A stretch of DNA of 35,467 bases from positions 1 to 35,467 of the forward strand of contig PNJV01000024.1 of NCBI GenBank assembly GCA_013822085.1, written 5' to 3'. Source of the DNA: Isosphaera sp. GTDB lineage: Bacteria; Planctomycetota; Phycisphaerae; Phycisphaerales; UBA1924. The first letter of the stretch is position 1, and the number at the start of each line of letters is the position of its first letter. This document shows positions 22,824 through 29,951 of this stretch, piece by piece. The notes below the pieces were generated by a model. That model did not search any database, was not told the DNA's origin, and was given only the letters and a program-made list of their open reading frames with translations. The position numbers were made by a program, and so were the translations under genes.

Positions 22824-24533
22824 TCAGCGCCGCGTGGACGCCCCGCCCGCCGGCGTGCGACGTGTCGGGGTGCGCACAGCCGGACGCGCCGCTGCGCTAG
22901 CGCCGGACCCAGTTTGGCGGCGACGCGCGCCGCCGAGCCCGTGCAGCGGCAGCAGCTTGCCCTCCAGGTGGCGCAGCAGCGGCTCGGGCGAGAGCGCCGC
23001 GCCGGTGGCCCGCTGGCACAGCTCCGCTGCGGTGTAACGCCGGCCGTGCCGATGGATCCTCTGACGCAGCCAGCCCAGCAGGCCCCCGAACCGGCCGCGG
23101 GCGATGTCGCCCTCGAGCGTGGGCACGTCGCGCCGCACGGCCTCCCAGAGCTGCGCCGCGTAGAGGTTGCCCAGCGTGTAGGTCGGGAAGTAGCCGATGA
23201 GCCCGAAGGACCAGTGCACGTCCTGGAGGCACCCGCGGCGGTCGTCGGGCACGCGCACGCCCAAGATGTCCCTGTAGAGCGTGTTCCAGGCCCGGGGCAG
23301 GTCCCGCACGCGCAGGTCCCCGGCGATCAGCTCGCGTTCGAGCCGGAAGCGGACCATCACGTGCAGGTTGTACGTCGCCTCGTCGGCCTCGACGCGGATG
23401 AGCGACGGCCGGACGTGGTTTGCCGCGGCGTAGACCGCGTCGAGGGTCAGGCTGCGCGCCCCCGCTCCCAGGGTCTTCTTGGCCAGCGGCAGCGCCCAGC
23501 GCCAGAACGCGCGCGAGCGCCCCACGAAGTTCTCCCACAGCCGGGACTGGCTCTCGTGGACCCCCAGCGAGACCGCCTCAGAGAGCGGCGTGCCCGGGTG
23601 CTCGGCCTTGGGCAGCCCCTGCTCGTAGAGCCCGTGCCCGCCCTCGTGGAGCGTGGCGTAGAGCGGCTCAAGGAACGTCGCGGCGGTGTACCGCGTCGTC
23701 AGGCGGGTGTCGCCGGCGGCGATGCCCGAGCAGAACGGGTGCGCCGTCACGTCCAGCCGGCCCGCGTCCAGGTCGAAGCCGACGGCCCCGAGCACGGCCC
23801 GCCCCAGCGCGTGCTGGGCCGCTTGCGTGGTCCGCCTGGTGACAGCGGCGAGCGGGCGCAGCGCGCTGGCCCGGCTGCGCGGGGCCACCCGGGCCACCAG
23901 ACCCGAGAGCCGCGCCCGCAGCGGCTCGAAGACCGCCTCCAGCTGCGCCGCGGTGGCGCCCGGCTCGTACTCGTCGAGCAGCGCGTCGTAGGGCTCGCTG
24001 GGGCCGGCGGTCGCTGTGCCGGCTGAGGCCGTGCCGGCGGGGGCGGGCTCGGCGAGCTTGCGGGCCTTGTGGCGCGTCAGCTCGAGCATGCGCTCCAGGT
24101 GCGGGGCGAAGGCGGCAAAGTCGTTCTCGGCCCGGGCCTTCTTCCAGGCCTCCTGCGCCAGCGACCCGGCCTTGGCCAGCTCGGCCACCAGCGCCTCGGG
24201 CAGGCGGGTGAGGCGGTCGTAGTCGCGCAGCGCCTGGCGGAGGCTGGCGGCGGTGGGGCCGTCGGCGGGCCGGGCCAGGGCGGGGTCGGCCTGGCACCCG
24301 CGGAGCAGGGCGCCAAGCCGCGGGTCGGTGCGCCGCTGGTGCACCACGCGCGAGAGCTCCTCGGCCTGGGCGGCGCGGGCCGCCGCCGCCGCCGGGGGCA
24401 TGTACGTCTCCTGGTCCCAGCCGATCAGCGCCGCCACCGAGGCGAGCGCGCCGGCGGCGCCCAGGTGCGCCAGCAGCTGGGCGTGGTGGTCGCTGCGCGC
24501 CGCTGGGGCGCTGGTGCCGTTGCGTGATGCCAT
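22824..24533 (-). CDS. Metallocarboxypeptidase, M32 family
   Basis: M32 enzymes (Taq carboxypeptidase type) are cytoplasmic zinc or cobalt peptidases that remove C-terminal residues. The 569-residue product shows all family motifs: IGWDQETYMPP near 37-47, HPFCSGIAAGD (265-275), the metal site HEGGH at 296-300 with catalytic E297, HESQSRLWEN from H326 with E327 as likely third ligand, IRVEADEATYNLH, and GCLQDVHWSFGLIGYFPTYTLGN. It is longer than the usual 500 residues because of an Ala/Gly/Thr insert (163-180) and a basic, Arg/Thr-rich tail of about 30 residues. The ATG at 24533 lies 45 bases after the stop of the protease gene; its Shine-Dalgarno sequence is inside a hairpin. Confidence 0.94.
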   Translation of the reverse strand: MASRNGTSAPAARSDHHAQLLAHLGAAGALASVAALIGWDQETYMPPAAAAARAAQAEELSRVVHQRRTDPRLGALLRGCQADPALARPADGPTAASLRQALRDYDRLTRLPEALVAELAKAGSLAQEAWKKARAENDFAAFAPHLERMLELTRHKARKLAEPAPAGTASAGTATAGPSEPYDALLDEYEPGATAAQLEAVFEPLRARLSGLVARVAPRSRASALRPLAAVTRRTTQAAQHALGRAVLGAVGFDLDAGRLDVTAHPFCSGIAAGDTRLTTRYTAATFLEPLYATLHEGGHGLYEQGLPKAEHPGTPLSEAVSLGVHESQSRLWENFVGRSRAFWRWALPLAKKTLGAGARSLTLDAVYAAANHVRPSLIRVEADEATYNLHVMVRFRLERELIAGDLRVRDLPRAWNTLYRDILGVRVPDDRRGCLQDVHWSFGLIGYFPTYTLGNLYAAQLWEAVRRDVPTLEGDIARGRFGGLLGWLRQRIHRHGRRYTAAELCQRATGAALSPEPLLRHLEGKLLPLHGLGGARRRQTGSGASAAARPAVRTPTRRTPAGGASTRR

Positions 24534-24539
24534 GGCCTG

Positions 24540-24565
24540 GCTCCGGGGTGGGTGCGCCCCGGAGC
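24540..24565 (-). promoter_or_regulatory. Hairpin sequestering the M32 gene Shine-Dalgarno sequence
   Basis: On the minus strand gctccgggg and ccccggagc form a perfect 9-bp stem with an 8-base loop. GGAG, the only ribosome site for the M32 gene, lies in the 3' arm, 7 bases before the ATG. In the folded message the site is hidden, so translation probably depends on ribosomes finishing the upstream protease gene 13 bases before the stem, or on a trans factor. Confidence 0.5.
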
Positions 24566-24578
24566 GTACCGCGCAGCC

Positions 24579-25865
24579 TCAGCGCGGGCGCGCAGGCCGG
24601 GCGCCCCGCGGGGCGATCTGCGCCCGGATCTCCTTGGCGCGCCGCCAGGCGTCGGTGATGTCGGTCCTGAGGCGCGCCGTGGACGGGGCCTCGATCTCCG
24701 GCGGCTTGACCCGGCGGAACTCGTAGAGCGCAGCCGAGGCACGGGCGTGCGCCGCGGCCGCCGCGTCGTAGCTCTTTGTCAGCTTGGCGTAGTCCTCGTA
24801 GGCCGCTATGAGCGCGTCGATCGCGCCGAGCCTGGAGGCCGGCGGGGCCAGCGCCGAGGCGTTGAAGTCCGCGATCAGCGGGTCGATGCGGTCGGCCTGG
24901 GCGTTGAGGCGCTCGATCAGCGCCCCGAGGCGTTGCTCGGCCTGGGCGAGCTGGTCGGTCAGCCGGGTCGACGCGCTGGCCACCGAGGCGGCGATGCGTC
25001 GCCCGGGGTCACCCGCGGCCGGGGCCCACCCGGCGATGCCCAGCAGCGGGCCGATCTGGGCCGGGTCCTCCGAGGGCAGGGCCAGGGCCAGGCCGGTCAG
25101 GATCGCCTGGTCGTGGTCGAGCGAGAGCACGCCCTTGCCCGAGTGCACCTGGGTATAGCCGATGGCCCCGGGCACGTCGCGGCTGGTGCTCACGGCGGTC
25201 GTGCCGTCGGCTGCGCGGGCCACCAGCACCGGCACCTCCGGCTCCATCATGGCCCGAAAGAGCACCGGGTTGTGGCCGTTGGACGACGCCAGCGAGGCCA
25301 CCTCGCTGGCCAGGGCCGCGTTGAACTTCTGGTCCACGGCGGGGTTGCCCGAGGAAGAGTCCTGCCAGAAGACCAGGGCCGCGCCGATGCGCCCCGTCGG
25401 CGGGACGTAGATCCGCTGCGCGTTGGCCAGCACCCACACCGAGGCGCTGATGGCCTGCGTGCACACGACGTGGAACGTGACCCGGTCGCGCGCCGCGTGC
25501 ATCAGCTCGGAGATCGCCTCGGCGTCCGCGACCGCCCCGCCGGGGCTGTCGAGCACGATCACGACGTGGCCGATCTGCTTGCGCTCGGCCGTCTCGACGG
25601 CCTGGCGGATCGCCGGGGCCACGACCTCCACGCCGAAGGCGCCGCGCAGCGGCAGCGTCAGGTATCGCTCCTGGGCGGTGGCCTTGGTGCCGGGGCCCGG
25701 GTGCGCCGCGGGGGTGGTGGGGGTGACGGGCGCGGACGCGGACGGCCAGGCCCTGCCAACAGCGCCGCCAAGGGCAGTGCCAACGGCACCGCCCCCCGCC
25801 GCCCAGAGCGGCCCGACGGTCAGCGCAAGTGCGATGTGCAGCGACCGACCGGCGCGCGTGGGCAT
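24579..25865 (-). CDS. ClpP-fold serine protease, NfeD/SppA-like, exported
   Basis: The 428-residue protein has a signal or anchor helix at about 8-35 and then a ClpP/crotonase-fold protease domain (68-275). HVVIVLDSPGGAVADAEAI (100-118) gives the oxyanion SPGG; QAISASVWVLANAQRIY (138-153) holds the probable nucleophile S140 or S142; PTGRIGAALVF follows. GKGVLSLDHDQAILTGLA near 250 matches NfeD-type proteases. The catalytic lysine cannot be assigned with confidence. A C-terminal helical region (290-428) looks like a coiled coil and replaces the NfeD membrane part. It may cut or chaperone membrane proteins. ATG 25865 is used; GTG 25868 directly before it is equally possible. The M32 peptidase gene follows 45 bases downstream. 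Confidence 0.75.
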   Translation of the reverse strand: MPTRAGRSLHIALALTVGPLWAAGGGAVGTALGGAVGRAWPSASAPVTPTTPAAHPGPGTKATAQERYLTLPLRGAFGVEVVAPAIRQAVETAERKQIGHVVIVLDSPGGAVADAEAISELMHAARDRVTFHVVCTQAISASVWVLANAQRIYVPPTGRIGAALVFWQDSSSGNPAVDQKFNAALASEVASLASSNGHNPVLFRAMMEPEVPVLVARAADGTTAVSTSRDVPGAIGYTQVHSGKGVLSLDHDQAILTGLALALPSEDPAQIGPLLGIAGWAPAAGDPGRRIAASVASASTRLTDQLAQAEQRLGALIERLNAQADRIDPLIADFNASALAPPASRLGAIDALIAAYEDYAKLTKSYDAAAAAHARASAALYEFRRVKPPEIEAPSTARLRTDITDAWRRAKEIRAQIAPRGARPARPR

Positions 25866-25882
25866 CACTGGTCATACGCCCG

Positions 25883-25936
25883 AGGGGTCAACTTGTTGCA
25901 ACGGGCGCCCGTGGCCCAGCGGGCGGGGTGACCCCT
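25883..25936. repeat. Nested palindromes between ABC exporter and protease genes
   Basis: An 8-bp inverted repeat (aggggtca at 25883-25890, tgacccct at 25929-25936) encloses two overlapping perfect palindromes, gttgcaac (25895-25902) and acgggcgcccgt (25901-25912). The distal arm reaches into the stop codon of the exporter. This may be an operator for the protease operon or a terminator/processing structure for the exporter message. Confidence 0.4.
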
Positions 25937-27974
25937 AGCCCCGGCGTGCGCCCGGCTGCGGTCCGGGCCCGGGGTGCAGCGCCGGCCCGGGGCCCGAGGC
26001 GGCGTAATCGCGGGCGGCACCAAGCTGGGCCGTGAGCATGTCCCAGTAGCGGCCCTCAGCGGCCAGGAGCTGGGCGTGGGTGCCCTGCTCGATGATCCGG
26101 CCGTGCTCGAGGACCACGATCAGGTCGGCGTGGCGGATGGTCGAGAGGCGGTGGGCGATGACGAAGCTGGTCCGGCCGCGCATGAGGCGTTCGAGCCCGG
26201 CCTGGATGAGGCGTTCGCTCTGGGTGTCAAGGTTGCTGGTGGCCTCGTCGAGGATCAGCACGCGCGGGTCGGCCAGGATCGCGCGCGCGATGGCCAGGCG
26301 CTGCCGCTGACCACCCGAGAGCCGCACGCCGCGCTCGCCGATGAGGGTCTGGTAGCCCGCCGGCATCTGGCCGATGAACTCGTCGGCGTGGGCCGCGCCG
26401 GCCGCCCTGGCGACCCGCTCGGGCGAGGCCGATGGGTCGGCATAGGCGATGTTCTCGGCGATGGTGCCGTCGAAGAGGAACACGTCCTGCTCGACGATGC
26501 CCAGGAGCGACCTGTACGCGGCCGGCTCGACGGCCCGCAGGTCGCGGCCGTCCAGGAGCACGCGCCCCGAGGTCGGGTCGTCGAAGCGCGCGACCAGGTT
26601 GCACAGCGTGGACTTGCCCGATCCGGACCGGCCCACCAGCGCGACCGTCTGCCCGGGCAGCGCGTCCAGGTCGATCTGCCGCAGGGCCGGCTCGGCCCGG
26701 CCCGCGTAGGTGTACCACACGCCCTCGAGCGTGACGCGCCCAGGCGTGGTGGCCCGCGCCGGGCGGTGCAGCCCGGCGGGGCTGACGCCGGCGAACTCCT
26801 CGGGCTCGGCCAGCACGTCCAGGCAGCGGTCCCAGCCGGCCAGCGCGTGCTGGAGCTGCGTGGAGGTCGACACCAGCACGTCCAGCGGGCCCAGGAGCAT
26901 CAGCAGGTACGCGACGAACGCGGCCACGTCCCCGACGGTCAGGTTGCCGGCGACGACCTGCATCCCGCCAAAGACCAGGGCCCCGGCTGAGGCCAACGGG
27001 ACCAGGACCATCCACAGCGTCTCGACGCTGCGCACCCACCACCAGGCGAGCATCTCCTGCCTGAGCTGGAAGTGCACGCCCCTGGCGTAGCGGGCCTTCT
27101 CCGCCGGCGCCCGCGCAAAGGCCCTGACCACCCGCAGGCCCGCGAAGACCTCCGTGGCGTGGGCGTCGGTGGCGGTGCGCGTCGCCTTGATGGCCCGGTG
27201 GATCGGGCGGATCCGGGCCACCCAGGTGCGGTGGCTCAGGTACACCACCGGCACCAGCAGCAGCCCCCCCAGGAGCATCCACCAGTCGATGAGCGCCAGC
27301 GCCCCAAGGCCGCCCAAAAACGTGATGATCGCCCGCAGGGGGTTGTACACCGCCGAGAAGAGCATGTCCCCCGCGTTGCCCGCGTCCTCGCGCAGGATGC
27401 CCGAGATGCCACCGCTCTTGATGGCGTGGATGCGGTGGATGGGCATGCGGCTGAGCCGCTCGAAGACCCTGCGACGCACGCCGGCCTGCACCGCCCGCTG
27501 GGCCCTGGTCAGGTGCCATCGCCCCAGCGTGCCCAGGGCCGTGTTGAGCAGCGCCAGGCCCACCATCGCCCCGCCCACAAGCCACAGCAACGCCGCGCGG
27601 TCGCGGGGCAGGCCCAGCCATCGCGGGATCGCGCCGGGGCCCGGCGTGTCGAGCAGGACGTAATCGAACGTGAACTTGGTAAACAGCGGGTTGAGCAGCC
27701 CGAGCAGCGTGGCCACGGTCAGCGTCAGCAGGGCCACGGCCACCGCCGAGCGACGCCCCCGCGTCTCGGCCAGGAACGCGCGCAGCAGCGTGCCCAGCGG
27801 CCGGCCCGCCCGCCGCAGGCCCTCCTCCGGCGGCTCGTTGGTCCAGTCGCGCGCCGGCGCGTCCGCCCGCGCAGGGGCGGGCGAGTCGCCCGCAGCGGCG
27901 GCCGTGTTGCGCCCCCGGCGTGCTTGGAGATAGGACTGGTATCGCTGCCTGCTCGACGGGCGCAACCCGCTCAT
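25935..27974 (-). CDS. ABC exporter, fused membrane and ATPase domains (MsbA/LmrA type)
   Basis: The 679-residue half-transporter should dimerise in the inner membrane and export a lipid, peptide or drug; the substrate is unknown. A disordered N-terminus (1-60) precedes a type I exporter membrane domain with helices at about 78-95, 128-150, 213-245 and 318-365. The ATPase (412-660) has Walker A GRSGSGKS (448-455), Q-loop Q496, signature LSGGQ (552-556), Walker B VLILDE (572-577) and switch H608. The C-terminal 25 residues are Pro/Gly-rich. ATG 27974 gives a normal length; the open frame continues upstream for 375 codons across nnrE but that part is antisense shadow. There is no Shine-Dalgarno sequence at the ATG, and a -10-like hexamer sits 5 bases upstream. 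Confidence 0.95.
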   Translation of the reverse strand: MSGLRPSSRQRYQSYLQARRGRNTAAAAGDSPAPARADAPARDWTNEPPEEGLRRAGRPLGTLLRAFLAETRGRRSAVAVALLTLTVATLLGLLNPLFTKFTFDYVLLDTPGPGAIPRWLGLPRDRAALLWLVGGAMVGLALLNTALGTLGRWHLTRAQRAVQAGVRRRVFERLSRMPIHRIHAIKSGGISGILREDAGNAGDMLFSAVYNPLRAIITFLGGLGALALIDWWMLLGGLLLVPVVYLSHRTWVARIRPIHRAIKATRTATDAHATEVFAGLRVVRAFARAPAEKARYARGVHFQLRQEMLAWWWVRSVETLWMVLVPLASAGALVFGGMQVVAGNLTVGDVAAFVAYLLMLLGPLDVLVSTSTQLQHALAGWDRCLDVLAEPEEFAGVSPAGLHRPARATTPGRVTLEGVWYTYAGRAEPALRQIDLDALPGQTVALVGRSGSGKSTLCNLVARFDDPTSGRVLLDGRDLRAVEPAAYRSLLGIVEQDVFLFDGTIAENIAYADPSASPERVARAAGAAHADEFIGQMPAGYQTLIGERGVRLSGGQRQRLAIARAILADPRVLILDEATSNLDTQSERLIQAGLERLMRGRTSFVIAHRLSTIRHADLIVVLEHGRIIEQGTHAQLLAAEGRYWDMLTAQLGAARDYAASGPGPALHPGPGPQPGARRG

Positions 27975-27979
27975 GCACA

Positions 27980-27985
27980 AACGTA
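27980..27985 (-). promoter_or_regulatory. Candidate -10 of a leaderless ABC exporter message
   Basis: TACGTT on the minus strand ends 5 bases before the ATG at 27974. If used as a -10 element, transcription would start at or next to the start codon. No Shine-Dalgarno sequence is present, which agrees with a leaderless message. Confidence 0.4.
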
Positions 27986-28100
27986 CGCCCCCGGCGCCGG
28001 GCCGCGGGCCTTGCTGCAAGCCACCCGCGCCCCCGCAAGGCCCGCGCGCAACACCCGCCGCCCGCGCTGCGCCAGCGCCCGCGGCGCCGACGCGGCGCGC

Positions 28101-28109
28101 TGGTATGCT
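28101..28109 (+). promoter_or_regulatory. Extended -10 for a probably leaderless nnrE message
   Basis: TGG plus TATGCT (hexamer 28104-28109) ends 6 bases before the nnrE ATG. The normal distance from -10 to transcription start puts the first base at the A of ATG or one base before. No Shine-Dalgarno sequence lies between. Confidence 0.45.
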
Positions 28110-28115
28110 CTGGCC

Positions 28116-29159
28116 ATGGCCGACAAGGGTCGCCGCGGCGCATCGCGCGTGGGCAAGCGTGGCAAGCCGGCCCGGACCGGCAAGGCCCTCCCGCGCACCC
28201 CCTCCCGCACCCCCCCTCGCACTCCGCCGCGCACCCCCCTGGCCCCGCCGACTGCGCTCGGCGCCCCCCAGCCCGCCCCGCCAGACGGGCCGCGCACGCG
28301 GCGCACGCGGCGCGCTTCTGCCCAGCCCCCCGCCGAGGGCGGGCTGGTGTACGTGCTCTCGCGCGCGGGCCTGCGCCAGATCGACGCGCTCTGCGTCGAG
28401 CGCTACGGCCTGCCGACGATCGCGCTGATGGAGAACGCCGCCGCTCAGGTCGCCGCGGTCGCCGAGCGGATGCTCCTGGAGCGCCCCGGCCCGGTGCTGG
28501 TCGTGTGCGGCCGGGGCAACAACGGCGGCGACGGCCTGGCCGCGGCCCGGCACCTGCACAACGCCGGGCACGCCACCGCGGTGCTCCTGGCCGCCGAGCC
28601 GGCGCGCTTCGGCGGCGACGCCGCGGCCCAGCTCTCGGTCGTCCAACGGATGGGCCTGCGCGTGGGCGTGACCAACCCGGCCGACCCGCGCGCCGCCTTC
28701 GGGGCGCTCTGGCGCGACCTGCCCGACCCGGTGCTGGTCATCGACGCCCTGCTCGGGACCGGGGCCGAGGGCCCGATCGATCCGCAGGGCCCGGCGGCGC
28801 ACCTGATCGGCGCCATCAACGAGGCGCGCCGCCTGGGGGCGCGCGTGCTGGCGGTGGACCTGCCCTCGGGCATGGACGCCGACACCGGGCGCGGCCTGGG
28901 CCCCGCCAACGCCCCGTTGGTCTCGGCCGACGCCACCGTCTCGATGGTCGGGTGGAAGCAGGGCTTTCTCAGCGCCGGCGCCGCTGCGGCCCTGGGCGAG
29001 GTGATGATCGCCGACATCGGGTGCCCGCGCGAGCTGGTCCGCAGGATCGGCCGCCCCCTGACGGGCGTCGAGCTGCGGCCGCGCCGCGCAGCCGGGCCCC
29101 ACGGCGCGCCGGACACGCCGAGCGATCCCGAGCCCAGCGGGCTCGACGGTGCCAATTGA
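28116..29159 (+). CDS. nnrE: NAD(P)H-hydrate epimerase (YjeF_N domain)
   Basis: The enzyme epimerises the R form of damaged NADH or NADPH hydrates so that the dehydratase can repair them. The 347-residue product has a YjeF_N Rossmann-like domain from about residue 78 to 315: MENAAAQVA, the nucleotide loop CGRGNNGGDGLAAARHL, VIDALLGTG and AVDLPSGMDADTG with the catalytic aspartate region, in order. There is no C-terminal YjeF_C dehydratase domain, so this is the stand-alone form and NnrD must be elsewhere. The first 75 residues are a very basic, Arg/Thr/Pro-rich tail with RTPP repeats, unlike the family, perhaps disordered. ATG 28116 is the only start after the divergent exporter start and has a -10-like element just upstream. 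The start of the tail could be later, but no better ribosome site is seen. Confidence 0.9.
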   Translation: MADKGRRGASRVGKRGKPARTGKALPRTPSRTPPRTPPRTPLAPPTALGAPQPAPPDGPRTRRTRRASAQPPAEGGLVYVLSRAGLRQIDALCVERYGLPTIALMENAAAQVAAVAERMLLERPGPVLVVCGRGNNGGDGLAAARHLHNAGHATAVLLAAEPARFGGDAAAQLSVVQRMGLRVGVTNPADPRAAFGALWRDLPDPVLVIDALLGTGAEGPIDPQGPAAHLIGAINEARRLGARVLAVDLPSGMDADTGRGLGPANAPLVSADATVSMVGWKQGFLSAGAAAALGEVMIADIGCPRELVRRIGRPLTGVELRPRRAAGPHGAPDTPSDPEPSGLDGAN

Positions 29160-29310
29160 CCGGCCCGCCCGCCGACGCGCTCAGACCGCCCCACCCAACC
29201 GGCCCCCGCCAACGCCCGCCGACCGGCTCCCCCCTTGACTGCGCTCCGTGACCAGCCCGCCCAGTCGGAGCACCCCACGCCGGGGCTGCGCGGGCGCGGT
29301 CTGTCCAGGC

Positions 29311-29370
29311 CAGAACGGTGCGGGCCAGAACGGTGCGGGCCAGAACGGTGCGGGCCAGAACGGTGCGGGC
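29311..29370 (+). repeat. Minisatellite: four perfect 15-bp tandem copies
   Basis: cagaacggtgcgggc is repeated four times without mismatch at 29311, 29326, 29341 and 29356. Two degenerate 15-base copies (29371-29385 and 29386-29400) run into the candidate promoter of the next gene. Copy number could vary by slippage and shift upstream promoter context. Confidence 0.95.
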
Positions 29371-29397
29371 CGGGGCCGTGCAGGCCGGGGCCGGGCT

Positions 29398-29406
29398 TGG
29401 TACGCT
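29398..29406 (+). promoter_or_regulatory. Extended -10 candidate for the bifunctional nuclease gene
   Basis: TGG followed by TACGCT (29401-29406) lies 37 bases before the ATG at 29444, which has GGGAG about 8-10 bases upstream. The element directly abuts the last degenerate copy of the 15-bp repeat. Confidence 0.4.
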
Positions 29407-29443
29407 CCTGGTGCGGCAGTCCCGGGCCGCGGGAGTGTGGCAG

Positions 29444-29914
29444 ATGCCGGTTCGGATGGAACTGTCGCGGATCCTCATCCGCGAGCTCAACGACGTCCAG
29501 ATCATCGAGCTGCGCGAGGTCGCGCCCGTCGACGCCGGCGACGACCCCGACGCCCGGCCGGGGGATCAGCACTTCTCGCAGGTCGAGGGCGGGCGGTCGT
29601 TCCCGATCGTCATCGGGCTGCCCGAGGCCCTCGCCATCGAGCGGCGCCTCCGCGGCATCCAGATCAAGCGCCCCCAGACCCACGACCTGCTGGCCAGCGT
29701 GATCACGTCGCTCGGGGGCAAGCTGATCTCCATCTGCATCAACGACCTGGCCGAGCACACCTTCTTCGCCGAGCTGAACATCCGCACCAAGGCCGGCGAG
29801 CTGATCAAGGTCGACGCCCGGCCCAGCGACGCCATCGCCCTGGGCATCGCCGAGGGCGTGCCCGTGCTCGTCGAGGAGCACGTCCTGCGCGCCGCCCAGA
29901 GCGACAAAGAGTGA
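29444..29914 (+). CDS. Bifunctional nuclease family protein (DUF151)
   Basis: The 156-residue protein has the BFN/DUF151 domain across nearly its whole length. Recognisable blocks are VQIIELREV, SFPIVIGLPEALAIERRLRG, RPQTHDLLASVI, the strand FFAELNIRT and the signature DARPSDAIALGIAEGVPVLVEE. Members in plants and bacteria have been described as acting on DNA and RNA, though many are untested; here the activity is inference. No signal peptide is present. ATG 29444 (MPVRMEL) is chosen because it has GGGAG upstream; the open frame continues upstream through the 15-bp repeats as Arg/Ala repeats, which I reject. The exbB homologue follows 37 bases later. Confidence 0.9.
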   Translation: MPVRMELSRILIRELNDVQIIELREVAPVDAGDDPDARPGDQHFSQVEGGRSFPIVIGLPEALAIERRLRGIQIKRPQTHDLLASVITSLGGKLISICINDLAEHTFFAELNIRTKAGELIKVDARPSDAIALGIAEGVPVLVEEHVLRAAQSDKE

Positions 29915-29940
29915 CACGGGAACCGCCCGCCCCGCGTCTC

Positions 29941-29946
29941 TACCAT
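29941..29946 (+). promoter_or_regulatory. Candidate -10 of a leaderless exbB message
   Basis: TACCAT ends 5 bases before the ATG at 29952, matching the spacing seen at nnrE, the ABC exporter and pgl. No Shine-Dalgarno sequence is present. The gene might also be read through from the upstream nuclease gene. Confidence 0.35.
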
Positions 29947-29951
29947 CGCTC

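Larger units (their letters stand above)
29160..29443 (+). other. Intergenic region between nnrE and the bifunctional nuclease gene
   Basis: This 284-base gap begins with a C-rich, G-poor stretch (about 29160-29235), then holds a 15-bp tandem repeat array (29311-29370 plus degenerate copies) and a -10-like element at 29398-29406. All three plus frames stay open through the repeats because the unit is a multiple of three, but no start with family-like sequence supports coding. Confidence 0.55.

Noticed and set aside
25903-25985. tRNA-like start (gcgcccgtggcccagcggg) after the exporter gene
   Set aside because: The first 20 bases look like an acceptor and D arm, but no matching 3' acceptor strand or T loop follows, and the rest lies in the end of the ABC exporter coding sequence.
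27975-29102. In-frame extension of the ABC exporter upstream
   Set aside because: It is antisense to nnrE. The exporter N-terminus at 27974 gives the normal domain order and length.
29311-29400. Possible CRISPR-like array
   Set aside because: The 15-bp units are directly adjacent without spacers and no cas gene is present, so it is a minisatellite.
29318-29443. Coding extension of the bifunctional nuclease through the repeats
   Set aside because: The repeats encode only an Arg/Ala/Val run, and the family-like sequence starts after the ATG at 29444 with its own ribosome site.
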